A stretch of DNA of 64,000 nucleotides from Crotophaga sulcirostris (GCA_013397455.1 VYZB01000220.1:1418761-1482760), one strand, 5' to 3'. Counted from the first letter of the stretch, positions 49,891 through 62,720 are shown. A program made the numbers and translations. The notes: generated by a model from the sequence alone, not told the origin.

Positions 49891-51776
49891 CAAATCTTCT
49901 GAGAGCTCATGTGAATGCCAGGTGGTATCCAGTGCTCTGCTGTCCTGGAATGATGGAGGAGAGGAGGCTTGCTGGACTTTGCTCTAAAGGAGAAGCAGGT
50001 CTTTGGGGATAGTTTGATCCCTTTACAGCTTTAATGTTAGCAGAACTTACTCATTTTGGCCTGTTACACTCATTGTAAAACTCAGCTTCTTTGTCATAAC
50101 TGAAAAAGCTGGAGAAAGGAAAAGATTGGATTTTCTTGGTTACATAATTTTCTTTGAAAACAAACAAACCACTTTCCAGCTGACAGGATTTATGTGGGTG
50201 CTTAATCTGGAGGCAATCATACTCTCTAAAAATGCAGCTTCCTGGTAGCTGGCTTGCTGTAATACCTAAATTTTATAGAATTGGTGCAGCCAATCTGGGA
50301 CCCTCAGAGAATCATATCAGCCCAGTTCCTTCTGCTGAGAGAAGCAGCCTGCTTCTTTTTATGATGTTCACCCACCCTTTCAGCTTCCCTTGATTACTGT
50401 TTTCTTGAAATTAGCTCCTTAAAATTCTTATAGCCAATCTCCTAGACCTCCCAGCTGACACATCTATCTTGTGCTGCTGTTCTCCTCCTTCATAAGAATT
50501 CACACAGAGCGTGTGAAGTGCTTCACATTTTGTTTGCTAATAAAGACCATGGAGAGACGTTAAACCAATAGAAACCACCTTACAAGAAGATGGGTTGAAA
50601 AAGATTATACCACCGTATCCTGTCTTTGATTCATAAGCTCAACTCCCAGTTTGGCAATGGTTTTAAGCTTGATGTTCCTAAGAAAAAACCAAGAAATTGA
50701 GGTAGCAATAGAAGGCACTGTGGTTTAACAGTGAATGCACCAACCACCAACATTGCCACCAGCTCAGTTCTGTGCCTGCAAACCATACAATGTCTTTATG
50801 TGGTTTTATTTCCCTATGTGTGAAAATGCAATGTCATATTGCCTTTTCCTTCCCTTTCTCGTGGTAATCCTCCCTCCAAGGTATTTCTGGTGTTTTTATT
50901 CAGTGCACTTTAGTAAATCCGTAGCATGTAGACTTGCTTTAAAGCTTGAACTACTGTGGATGATTGGGTAATTTCTTGTAGTTTCTTTATCTTTTATTTA
51001 GGACTTGAGGGTGAAGCATCTGGAAACCATTCCTTCTGCCATGCTCTTGTCTCTTCATTCAGTTTATTAATTAAATATTTATTTCTTTTCTTCATTATTT
51101 CATATTTTTGGTTGCTTCTCACATCTAGAAGAACTGACAGAAATATTTAATGCATTGCCTCCTGCATATGCTGTTCCCTGGGGAATTCCTCCTGAAAGCC
51201 TGGGTTGCTTTGGTGCTTTGTTGAGTTGCCATTTCTGAGGAGTTTTATATTTACTCAATTAGCCAAAGGTGATTATTTATTCAACCGGAAGAAAAAAATC
51301 ATAAGCAGCTGCTAAGCTTTATTTGTACTTGTGTTTTTCTTCTCCAATCTGCAGCTTGTTAAAACCTACTGTATGAGTATTTAACGATCCTTTTTTTCCT
51401 CATGCATGCCTATTTATGAGAGGAAAAATAGACACTGATTGCATGGTGTAGCTGATGAGTTAAACAAATGCTCTGCAAGCCTCAACCATATTGGAGCTTT
51501 CTGTATTGACCCCATATACTATTTTCCTGCACATAACAAATAGCAGAGTGGTCTATATTCACATTTGGCATACACTGGCATAACCAGTGCTGCTGATTTA
51601 CGCCACCTGAAGACGTATTTACCCTACTAGTAATGATGGATTTCATCAAAACTCCTGATGCCACTAGCAGAGCAGATTGTAATGAGAACAGGATGGGCTG
51701 GGATCAATAGCATTTTGATTTCCTTAGGTCTGCAGTCCTGTAGCAAGCACATTTTTTTTCATTATTATTCTTTCAG

Positions 51777-51865
51777 AACCATGGCCGGCAGCCAAAGTGG
51801 TTCCATGCACTGCACCGAGCTCTCTGAGGGATTAAGTTGTGTCTCTTGGTTACTGACAATGGCAT
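51777..51865 (+). other. Possible cryptic exon (unproven)
   Basis: A strong acceptor-like sequence (T-rich tract from about 51751, then TTCTTTCAG) ends at 51776. It is followed at once by AACC and an ATG in good Kozak context (ACCATGG, ATG at 51781). The frame stays open through a consensus donor GTGAGT at 51866 and beyond, to a stop ending at 52002 (73 codons from that ATG). The stretch is GC-richer than its flanks. The peptide resembles no family I know. Acceptor plus ATG plus donor in register is suggestive, but such coincidences occur many times in long introns. Confidence 0.2.
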
Positions 51866-54770
51866 GTGAGTCTCTGGTGGGACTGTATAAATTCACTGCA
51901 GGCCTGAAAAATGGAGAAATGACTCCCAGAATACATTTTCCTAATCCAGAAATGCAGCAGAGTCAAAAGCAACAAAAGAAAACAGATTCTGCCTTGTTCT
52001 AACCAAGTTTCGCGTTCCCCTTATCTCTGGGGATCTGGCATTCTCATTATCCCTGAAGTGATGGGAGCAGTCACAGGCACAAAGTGACGGAATGCATAGG
52101 AGATACTCATTTATTCTTACAGATGAGACAAGTATGGAGAGAGCAGGCAGGGGGGAGTTGGCAGGGAAGATGCAATACTGCCATCCCCAACTGCTGCTGC
52201 TTGAGGACGCATCTTTAGAAGATGTTCCCAAGCCACAATTAGGGAAGTAATTAGATAATTCTGTGGAAAACATCCTGGTAGCCAAGTATATTGTAAGCAA
52301 GGCAGGGGGTGGGCATGAAAATTATCTGTTCTCCTTTCTACAATTGTAACAATTTGTAAAGTGGAGTCTCCAATTCCATAAAAGTCCAAACAGAACTAAA
52401 GTAATGAGCAGCATGTTGATGAAAGTGCTGTTCATCCAAATGACTTTGGGCAGGATAAAGGGTTTGTCTAATCTGAAGTCTTCGATTGACGTTATATCAC
52501 AGTGAACCTAGCATTTGCATCTTTCATTTAGCTTTTCTACATAACAATAGCATATGGGCTGCAGTGGGAATGCAGTCAGAGGAGGATGCAATGGGATGGA
52601 TGTAAGCATAGGTGAGCGATACGTGCCCAGGACACCTGGAAAGTGTGCACAGCCCATGTGGAAATTTATGCCTCTGTTGCTACTACGTGCTTGTTTGGAG
52701 CTGGCTCAGGTACTCACTGCAGGCAGACTCCAGTTGCATTGCAGATGAAGGTAACAGGATAAATCAGTTGCTTGTACTCATTTTTACAGGATAAGGGAAT
52801 GCAGAATTCTGCAATTAACACATCCAGTTGGAATAATGTCAAGGCACAGGCAGGACTGTTTAAATTTTCTGAGTTGCTTTTTTGCCAGGGGACCTGAATT
52901 GTGTAGCAATTATGGATGTAATAACTTGACAATGTTAAATATCATTAATGACTGATCTAAGGGAACTTGCAAATGACCATGTAGTTACACAGTGTTTGCA
53001 GCATAAATACCAATTAACGTTGTAGCTGTTGCTGTTTGTACTTAGTAGATTATATCAGGGAATCCCACAGAGTGGGAAGGAGCGTCAAATGATCTAGCAC
53101 ACGAGAAAAGGGTGATAATATAACACTGATAATTAAGGAAAATCTTGGTCTTCCCTCCGATACATCTGTTAAAGCAATAGGGATGCTCAGGAGTCGTATG
53201 CAGAAACTTGAAAAGCAGTATGTGTGTGTCTCTATCTACATCCACCCATCTGTCCCTACAAAATTAGGCAAGGTAAAGGAATTACTCTGGCAGTTAGCTC
53301 AAGAAATTTTGCTTTACTTTAGACTGCAGAGGATGCATTCCTGGAGTAAAGGGCTTGGTGCTATGGATTTTGCTGTCAGTGATTTATACAGTGATTGTCT
53401 GCAGTATGCAGCACATACATTTGTTTTAACAGGAAGCTGGAATGTGCTCCAGTGCAAAGATACTCCTGGACTGCCTCCAGAGCCCACAGTGAAGGCCAGT
53501 GAGTGTCTGTCACACTCACCAGCCTGGTGCTCTGGGAGCACCAAACGATACAGCAGCTCATCAATCTCAGCAAGGAGTATGTATCTCACCTAATGCACTG
53601 GTCAGGAAGATGTTTTTCACTCTCATGGAAAGGGGAGAAAGCAACCAGTCAGCCAGGGTTCGCTTCACAGGGAAACTTGGGAAGAAGAGTTTGTATTTCA
53701 TTTTAGACAGAAATTGCTGTTGCTGTTTATTTCCCCTTCCCTTGGCTATAAATGAGACCTGGAGAGAGGGACAGAAACAACAAGGGAAAAGATTGATAAA
53801 ATGCAGTACTGATCTTTCATCAATAAACCTATTTCTGATAGGAACTACAGGAGCAGCAGACACACAATGTAAGTTCTGCTGCAGGGTACTCATCCGAACA
53901 GTAAGAAACCAGATTTTAATAATATTTGCATTAACAAGAGTGTGAAGTAATCCCAGTGAAATCATAGCATTTATCCTGGATTTGTATCAGTATCAAAGAA
54001 AGCAAAATCTTTCTGATTTATGTCAAGAGCTTTCTTTACTGTAATGACTAAACCAACCCTGCATTGCAGCTTCCCTTTCTGCAGACTTAAGGATGCCCTT
54101 CTTTTCTTTAGTACAGGGTTTGCCAATTTCATTTCTTGGCCCAGTGGTAAGCACTGTGTCCTTCCCTTCAGAGATGGTGGCCACTTTTCTAACTGGAATT
54201 CTTGATTTTACATTTAGATCTAGTATATATAGGAGTAAATGCATCACAGGTGTTGAACGCAAGATCTTTTAAGCCTGGCATGGTACCCTCCTTTCCTGCT
54301 AGGGACAGCAATAACCAGGCATTTATATTTGAAAGAAAAAAGTTGTAAAACGAATAAAAAAGTAGAAGAGCGTAGAGAGATGGTTGCATCTGGTATGGGA
54401 TAGGCAGGAAGAATAATAGAGGAAAGATGCAATGGAAAATTGAAGTGATGGCGTGGGGCATTAGGTAGTGCAAGTGGGCTCCTGGAGTTCTTCCACATCC
54501 CATCAGAAGAGGACCTGTCCCAGAACTCTGACCCCAATGACGGTTGCATTAAAAATCTGTCTAGCAAATCAATCTCAAGTGAGAACTGGCAGCACAAGGC
54601 ATGTTGTAGGGTAAAGTCAAAAGACCTAGATGGACAGATGTGAATACCAAATGCACATAAGAGCTGGTGAAAGGCGTTCAGTGTGGTGACTGGGACATGA
54701 ACCTGGGAGAGCAGTACAAGAGAGAGCAGCACAGGAAACACTGTGCTCTCTAAATGTGTCAGTCTCAGTG

Positions 54771-54816
54771 AGGTGACAGCTGTCAGGGGAGATGACAGCC
54801 TGATGGACTGTCACCT
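54771..54816. promoter_or_regulatory. TGACAG/CTGTCA cluster with palindrome and E-box
   Basis: Four TALE-type half-sites lie within 40 bp: TGACAG at 54774-54779, CTGTCA at 54780-54785, TGACAG at 54793-54798 and CTGTCA at 54808-54813. The first two form a perfect 12-bp palindrome TGACAGCTGTCA with a CAGCTG E-box at its centre. The outer AGGTGACAG and CTGTCACCT arms form a perfect 9-bp inverted repeat. TGACAG is the known MEIS/PKNOX/TGIF core. Occupancy is inference. Confidence 0.4.
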
Positions 54817-56559
54817 GCACTAACAGACACCTGAGCGCTGCTTATTATGGAATATTTTGTTTTAATGATGTGCTGGGTTTTTTTCCTGTTTTCCAGAATC
54901 TGAGAGTGTTGGTCTAAATTCTGATCTCTGTTAGATGCTGTTAGTGGTTTCCACTGAAATCAAAAAGCCTTTTATGTCTCACCAGGAGCATGATTTGGCT
55001 CTAGCTCTGTTGGTCTCACTGGATTTGGTCTTCTCTGAGTGGAATCTGAAGGATTCCATAGGCACAAATGCATGCAAGACCAGGGGTGCTCACATAACCT
55101 GGGGACAACACTCTTGTGGCCTCAAGTTAGTGTAGCCGAGCAGTTTGGAGAATCCAGTAATTTTTCTTCCACTCTTTTCTCCTTTCTCCTCCATGGAGTT
55201 GAGGAGAGGTTGAACTGCAATGCTAACCGCTAATTCAGAAGACACTGCCTACACCTCTGCTTTATCAAACCATTCAGTTCTGCACAAGGATTAAAAAAAT
55301 CTCCCTGCCAAAACATGCCTGTTCCACTCAGTGTGTTGGCTGACAGGCAAGAGCAAGCAGCCTTGGAAATGCATTGTTCATCATCAGACAGGCCAGGCAG
55401 TGAGACGTCTCCTATTCCCAGCAATGTCTGGAGCAGATTATCAGACCATCAGTGTTTCATTGATGCTGCTGTGTCTCTTTTCCTGCCAAAGTGATAGCAA
55501 GGGGGGCCCTGGTGATTAGTCCTGTCATAGCTAGAAAGGGAGCGGGGCCATCCTCATTCTTGTTTTGTTATTATAAGCCCATTCAGTTCATTCTTCCTAT
55601 ATATTTCTTTGGTTTATGTGAGAATTTAACCTCTTCAGAAGTGTCAGCAAACATTTCTGCACCCCTACAGAGTCAGTTCAGTGCAAGTAGCTTATTAACT
55701 AGGTCTTGGCTCTGTCCTGAAAAGACTTTCTGTAGCAGGAAGGGTTCAAACTTTATACCTGACTTGCCATTTCATATTTAGCCCCTGCCTTCTCTGCAAG
55801 CATCTCCAGATGCTCTCTGCAGCTGTGATTCCACAATCATTGTACAAGATCAATACAATCCTGGTTCTTCTGGCAGGACAAATTTGATTCTTGCACTCTG
55901 TTACACATGGCTGCATTTCTATTGGATTAGCCCATGCACAGAGCTCAGAGTTTATGCCAGTTTACACTTTTATGTCAGCTTACACACTGCCAGTGGGAGA
56001 ACAAGCAATACCTGATCCAGCACAAAGTTAGGGCAGGGTAGGCAGATAATGTACACGTTGCTTGGCAATGTGATGTTTTGTCTGGGACTGTCCTCCCAGC
56101 TGGGGAGAGTACAGAGTTTGAACAGAAGGGACATTGTGGAAGAAGCCTGGAAAGGGAGAGGCAGGCTGGCTAAGCTGAAAAAAAGAACTTCACAAAGAAC
56201 TAGAGTCAGAAAAGCAAACAGGACCTAATCCTGTATTGTAATGAGTTCCCTTTAAGGAGCATAAACTGCCCTCAGCTCCCAGTGACTGCGGCAAAGGTGG
56301 CTTTTACAGAGTATTTATATCACTTTTTCATTAGTCTTTCTCCACAGTTGCAGTCAGGATTACGGTGGAGGCAGGAAATTCTTAGCACTGTACTGGATCT
56401 GACCCAGGTGAAAGAGAACAATAAGGGCAAAGCTCAGGGGTTGAGAAAGAGCGAGGAACTGGGGACAGGCAGGAAATCTACTCTATCATTTATCATTTCT
56501 GCTCTGTGACCCCTTACCAAACACTAAAAAAGATCCCTTGCAGTCTCCTAAGAGCAAGA

Positions 56560-56735
56560 AACCATTTTACAGGGAGGAAACAAAGGCAGAGAGAGAGGAA
56601 GGCTCCGTTTTCCAAATGAGACTGTCCATTTCAGATAATTCCATTTCCTCCTAAAATATGCACCAGGGCTGCATGAGATCCTGCAGGTTGCCAGAAGAGA
56701 GCCAGAAACAGAACCCAGGAGACCAGATTGCCTGA
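56560..56735 (-). repeat. Probable MIR-like SINE remnant, reverse orientation
   Basis: AAACCATTTTACAGGGAGGA, AACAAAGGCAGAGAGAG and, about 100 bp later, AGAGCCAGAAACAGAACCCA with GGAGACCAGATTGCC follow a reversed MIR. The expected order there is ATTTTACAGATGAGGAAAC, then GGCACAGAGAG, then AGAGCCAGGATTCGAACCCA. About 90 bp in the middle does not match. Confidence 0.5.
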
Positions 56736-58554
56736 AAAGGGGATACAGTGCCACATCCCAAAGCAGCTGAAAGTCCATCAAAGGCAGGGAGGAATCTGCA
56801 GCTCGGGTGCCAGCTGAAAGAGTCAATGGAAGGAAATATTCACCTAACCTTTAATTATTTAGAACCAGAGTTAATTTTGCAGTTCCTCTGGCAGGTTTCT
56901 CTGGCCATTAGGGCACTGGCAATGAGTCTTTCCCAGCAATACAGCTATCGATCAATCTCTCTGAAAGTGAATGTGTCACTGAGAGGTTGGAGATAGCAGT
57001 GTCTCAGGGCAGAAGGTGAGCAAGGCAGAATTTATCTGTGCTCTTAAACTTTACTTTTTCTTCTCTCCTCCCCCTCCTCTCAGAGAGATGATAAAAATAA
57101 AGACACATAAACTGAAAAAGAAAGAATAATGGCTTCATCCCACTGAGGGACTGTATTTTGAGATTTTGGCTAGATTTCATCGTAAGTGCTGCCGACTTGA
57201 AGAAATTCTTTTGATGATCTAAACCTTGGCTGGATTAAATTGCCAAATCCCATTAGATACCTTGGGATTTACAACAGATGCTGAATGAAAGATTTATCTG
57301 TGGCCCACCAGGCCTGCATGGCCATTCAGACCTCTGCTGTCCCCAGGGGCATTGGGCAGCGTTGGAGGAATCATCTTTAACCCCTCATTTATTGTGTCTG
57401 AGAAGGTGTGGGGATCACCTGATCCTATCCAGGGCACAAGGATAATTTCTAATGGAAGAAAGTCCTGAATAAGGACACTCTGGCTTTTCATGGAGATCTT
57501 TTTGTGTGAACTCCAGCCTTGGAGGGACAGGGTAGCACTGTGTATGAAAAAGGAATTAATTCTGGGCAACACTGCAAGATTTGTTTGCATTAGGACTCTA
57601 CTTCCTTGCTTTCTCCTTCTGTCTGCAGTTTTAGCATCACACAATAGTTTGGGAGTAGTGGGAATAGCCTGTATGTTATTAATTCTTGTAACCAGTAGCC
57701 AGGATAACCAAGCCATTACAGGATCAGCTCCATTTCATGCCCTCTTTCCACTTTCTCTGGCTTGACTTTTCTGCTCTATTTGTCTGAAACGGACAGAGAT
57801 GAAGTGCAATGACTTAAAGCCTCTCCCTGTTTCGTGCTCAAGACCTAGAGGGAGATTAGAGTGTTACTGTGTCTGGCTCACAATTTGTGGCTCTACTGCA
57901 ACGCAGCCTTTTCCCAGCAAGTGCTAGCATGCACAGAATCTTTCTCTCCCATTCAAAATCTAATTTGCATGCAGCACCCCCCTCCTTTCTGCTCATACTG
58001 TCCCTGTGCTCTGCACATTTTCTTCCACAGGCTCCAATCTGCCAGATGTTGAATGTTCCCTCAGAATTCCAGCAGTGCACAAAACTACACAGGGAGTCCA
58101 GATGCAATAAGTGAGTTAATACTTAGTGTTTCCTTGCTCAGACCCAGAGGGATCTTGGGTACTCACAGGGATCCATGCCCAGACTCCAGGGAAAATGACA
58201 GTGGCATTCAATTTGATGAGGCTTTTTTCTCTGGGACCCAGCTGTAGCTTGCACTGCAATTGTAATGTAGGCATACAACACCCACCACCCCCACTGCTAG
58301 GAGATATTACAGCACTGCTGCTGCTGAGGCTTCTGCCTCTCCACGCTGTGTGAAGAAGCTGGGAGTTCTGCCTGGAGTCAGCCAGCTGTCAGAAGCCACC
58401 ACACACTGGGGTTGCATGAAGAACACCCACCAAGCATGTCTCCTTGTGCTCTTTACTGGTTGAGAAATTGTTCCGGCTCTAAGTTTTAATCCTTTCTGTA
58501 CAGGAGCTTCCAACTGGTACAGCTCATTCTTCCTGCTTAGTGAAATGTGTTTTC

Positions 58555-58700
58555 AAACAGTAGCCTGAAACTTAGTGAATGGTAATTACACTTTGACATT
58601 AATATTTAAACCACAAACACAGTTAGCACTCTAATACCGTCCCCAAAGGCTACTGCTCATTTAAGTTTCATCCTTATGAGACTTAATTATTGTCAGGGAT
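58555..58700. promoter_or_regulatory. AT-rich block, candidate conserved non-coding element
   Basis: Contains GAATGGTAATTACACTTTG, CATTAATATTTAAACCAC and GAGACTTAATTATTGTCAGG. Unique sequence with a mix of homeodomain and SOX-like (ATTGT) cores. Composition-based only. Confidence 0.27.
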
Positions 58701-59777
58701 GAATCCTAAAAGGCAAGAAATATTGCAGCTGGAAGACTAAACATTCCCTTGATTATTAGAGCTACAGGATTTGGGCACAGAGCATGGAAAGGACCTTGGT
58801 TATTGTGGTAACATTGATACTGCTACTGAAATCCAGTGAGTTTTTAAATACTAAAGCCTAATTTTAAATGACTGCTGACATTTCTTTGTACTTAAAATTA
58901 TACAGGGAACTCGGTGTTCAGTTAGTTTACCCAAAGAATAACTTTGCAAAACTTAGGTCTCATTACCTGTTGCACAGCTGGAGAAACAGCAATGCTCTGA
59001 GGGCCTGACCCAAGGAGCATCAGGACTCTGTAGTCTCAGCCTTCCCCTCTCTGGAATAAGTACCTGAGGTGGTGAGAGTAGCAAGTGTCCAATGTTTCAA
59101 GCCTGCCACTTAACTGTTCTTCAAGCTATTTCTCCAGCGTAACCTCTTTATAGACCTTTTATAAGAAAGAACCCTGGGATCACACATTTTCAAATCAGTT
59201 TGTGCAGCTGCAGTTAAGTTCCCAGCATACGAAGGACTAGCCAACCATTTTAGATGCTTTTTGGCATTCTGCAACACACTTCATTGTTTGCAATACAATA
59301 GGGCAATCTGTAACAGAAATATCAGTAAAAAAAGTTAGATTTTCTGCTGATGTAACTCCAGAAGCATCAAGAGACTGGACTATGAAGGGAGTTGGGCTAA
59401 ACACCACTGACTTGATCCTCAGTCAAAAAGGAGGCTGTTCAGTTCCTTTCTGGATGTCTCATACCTCAGATAGCTGCATCCTGGGTGAGAGGAGAGCAGA
59501 GAGCTGAAGCAGGGAGGAAGGATTCCTCGCTGTCCCTGTGTTAGCAGGTATCCCCAACAGTTACCACCCAGCAATGGGATGCAAACTGTTGTTGAGGAGG
59601 CAGGAGGCTATTGATGAAAGCTCAGGCTCCCTGGGTCGTCATATGGGATGTACAAACTCAACCAAGTTCTGCTCTGAAAACCAGATAACACCAGAGGATT
59701 TTCTTGATCAACAGTCAAGATTTGTTGTCCTTAGCAGGCTTCAGATGAAGGTTTGAATCCGAGCCAGATCAGGTGCA

Positions 59778-59831
59778 GGCTGTTTTCTATCGTGCTGTTC
59801 TGTCTTTTAGAGGCTGTTTTCTGTCGTGCTG
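59778..59831. repeat. Direct repeat of 20 bp, period 34
   Basis: GGCTGTTTTCTATCGTGCTG (59778-59797) and GGCTGTTTTCTGTCGTGCTG (59812-59831) differ at one base. This looks like a recent local duplication, unusual because the unit retains a CpG in both copies. Confidence 0.9.
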
Positions 59832-60329
59832 CATTAAAGGAGGAGTCATCATAGTTTGAGTAGTTCGTGGCTGGAGTGTATCAGGGTCAGGGCATGTGGT
59901 CAGAGGTGACTCTCCTTCAGTTCTCCTCCAGCTGCACTTTGCTGAGGATCTCTTGATTTTTGTTTTGAGTGCAAACAGAAATAACCACACAGATAATGAG
60001 CTGAAATTGCCAATTCCACCTGGCTTAGCAGTAGCAATTGTAAAATGGCTTGGTTCCAGTCTTCTGAAGGGAAATCATGAATTCCCAGAGGCCTGATCAG
60101 AACTGAAGCCAGGTTTAAATTTGCCACCTTCTGTTTGGAATTGGATCTTGGACGATGGTGCTCTGGACCCAATCTTACTCTAAATTTTTGCAAGTCTTGG
60201 AAAGCCTCTGGCTTAGCCTGGGATGAATTTCAAACCTGAGACTGTACCCCAAAGTATGTGAGCTTTCGTATTTCTAGATATAATTATTTACATTTTGCAT
60301 GGTTCTAATAAAAATCAGAGCCAGGAAGC

Positions 60330-60371
60330 TGGATTTTATCTTTCCTCCTCCTTCCCTCCTTCTTTCTCTCA
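60330..60371. repeat. Polypyrimidine tract ending in CAG
   Basis: A long C/T run (CTTTCCTCCTCCTTCCCTCC and onwards) finishing TCTCTCAG at about 60371 is an excellent acceptor-like sequence. The downstream frame closes quickly and no donor pairs well, so I list it as simple sequence. Confidence 0.6.
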
Positions 60372-61094
60372 GCTTCTGTGCTGTGCTGGCTACTTAGTAG
60401 TGATACTGTATGTGGTGGGAAAAACAGACTTCACGAAAGGAGATAAATCCTTTGACACGGGTCTTTAGATTAATTACTAGTTTTTTAACAGTCTCAAAGC
60501 CTTTAATAAAGGACACTGCAAAGTCTACCACTTGTGTCCAAGGAAAGGCAAGTCAGCTGCCATCTGCTCCCTCAGCCTAAAACTAATGAGTGCATTAACT
60601 TCCAGAGAGAGATTCATAAACTTCCACTGCCTGAGGATGCTGTGAGCTGTTGATGTTTAAAGAGTATCCTCCAAAGATTGCTTAGCCAACTGTGCTCCGT
60701 TTTACTTGCAGAAGGCTCCCATTATTCATAAAAAGGTGTGTGATTTTTCTGGGGGTGATAGCCATGTTCTAGTAGATTAAATCCATCATTTACATTACTT
60801 GGGAAGCAGGGACATTAAGCTCACTCCTACCACTCTGGCAGATGATTTAAAAAATAACAAACACACAGTGGATGTGAAGCCTTTGTCCCCCTGCACAAAC
60901 ACGTGATGTGTGTAGGATGCTGGAGCACCAGAGTGGCTGTTTATATGTTGATGTAAATGATAACCCAAGGGGCAGTGAAACCACAAGAGTGTAGAGGACT
61001 CAGACAAGGAAGTGAATATCAGGAGCAGGACCAGAAGTCACAGGTCCTATTCTGTTTCCACGTTAACCAGCGTGCAAGGCTTTTTTCCATACTG

Positions 61095-61260
61095 CTGCAG
61101 CACTGCATTAATTTTCTCCATATCCTTCTAGACAAATTAGATTTGTCCTCCCTTTGAGTGTCTAATTAGTCTCTATTTAACATGCAAGTGCAATGTTTTA
61201 AATAAGAAGCCTTGATTTGTGGAAAGAGGCATTGACGTTCAATCTATATTTAAATTCATG
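61095..61260. promoter_or_regulatory. AT-rich block with ATTTGTC dyad, candidate element
   Basis: GACAAAT-TAG-ATTTGTC (61131-61147) is a perfect 7-bp inverted repeat with a three-base spacer. It is followed by the palindromic homeodomain core CTAATTAG (61162-61169), with GCATTAATTTTC upstream. The dyad geometry matches the SOX-like pair at 49.81 kb, though ACAAAT is a weaker SOX core. Confidence 0.3.
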
Positions 61261-62559
61261 GGCAAACAGCCTGTGGACTGAGATACAAGCTGAGAGAGGC
61301 ACTGAAGTCCCCACGGAGGCTGACACTGAAAGCCTGAATCACTGGTGTGTTTACCCCCATAAATTGATGGTATAAATGCAGATTAATACTGGGGTGACTC
61401 AGATACTTTGACTTTAACCCATGTTGTATGGCTGGCATAGAGGTGCCACTAATGTGCCTGCTTTGAATGTCCCAGCTTGTTTTGCCTTGCATCTCAGTTG
61501 AATGCTGACCTGAACTGTTTTGTATACAGTTTTTCTCATTTTGAAACAACAAGCCTCAAATTTTTCCAAGGAGCTCTTTGGGAATTTAGCCATGTGACTG
61601 CCATTAAAGACAAGAGCAGTCGCATACTTCATTCGCATGTGCAAATTTATCCCAAAGCATCCTGGGATGCAGCTATCGGGCACCATTCTGCTTTTTGCCA
61701 GTTGCCAATTGGGCAAGGGTGATGAATTTCCCTATTGTGTTGTCTGATGAAATGTTATGCTGTGTGAAGTTGTTGAGCACCTGCTTCTTCACAAAGGAAG
61801 AAGGTTGGAACTGCTCCCTGATGCCCTGTCGATGCTGCTAAATAGATAAGGAGGGAGTTGGGGTCAGATGGGTAATTGCTAAAATGAGCAATGTGCTAAG
61901 TGTTCACAGTTTTTAGCATTGGAGCTTTGCGCACAGTGAGTTTAATGGCATTCAAAAATGAGAGAAAGGAAGTTTTTGTTGTTGCAGTTGTTGGAGCTGA
62001 CGTTCTCCAAGAGGCTGTGATGCTAAGCACTAGCACAAAGAAGTGCACAGCAGAGGCCATTTGCTGTACGCAATTTATTGTGTGTAATACACAACTTTCA
62101 GAGCGTGGTCTGCTGCCCCCTGATTTGTTACCCAGCTGCGTGTAAACAGATGTCTGGGTAGCATTTTGGTAAAATTTGAGATGCTAGTGCCCCAGTGGTG
62201 GCTGGTACAGGCGTTTGGACAATGACACAGCCTATAAAAATGAAAATGACACAGTGCAGCTCTAAATCTCATTTTGTAAGAGACATGGCAGCGTTTCTGA
62301 GGTGCAGAGGTTGTTTTTTTTTCCCTGCAATGAATGTGTCTAGTGCTTTAAAGAAAATTTTGAGCATTTTCTAAGACCCACATCTTCTACACGTGCGTGA
62401 GAAGTGCTCTGATGGTCAGACCAACTCAATGAAGGGCCTGTTTCTGTTGTAGCACCTGACTCTATTTAAGCAGTTGGATTTGTTGTGACATAAAATCCTA
62501 TTGATGACTCTGAGAGAGACTTGCCAAGAGGTAATAAAGAACAAAAGTGGAAGAGCGTT

Positions 62560-62720
62560 CAACTGCAATTACCTTAGCTGCTTTTAGTAACAAAAGAATG
62601 AATAATTTTGCATGCAAGTGAAGCTACGCAGAGATTAATTTGGCCTATAGCTTTATTTTTTTGTGAGCTCTCTGTACATTTTTCTTTTCAAAGTCTATTT
62701 TTCTGCTCACTATTTACAAA
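62560..62720. promoter_or_regulatory. AT-rich block, candidate conserved non-coding element
   Basis: Contains GCAATTACCTTAGC, GAATGAATAATTTTGCATGC and GCAGAGATTAATTTGGCC in non-repetitive DNA. Supported by composition only. Confidence 0.22.

Noticed and set aside
53040..53100. GGGAATCCCACAGAGTGGGAAG and AATGATCTAGCA, slightly like a reversed CR1 tail
   Set aside because: The diagnostic GGTTGGAA...ACCTCC..GATCATC..GTCCAACC series is absent.
54244..54741. Longest open frame in the window, 165 codons on the minus strand with a hydrophobic N-terminal stretch
   Set aside because: No domain or family resemblance, overlapped by other frames, and the length is about the maximum expected by chance: (61/64)^165 over some six thousand random frames gives one or two. 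No splice or promoter context.
54870..54900. Strong acceptor-like GTTTTTTTCCTGTTTTCCAG
   Set aside because: The downstream frame meets stops soon after and no matching donor or family-like peptide was found.
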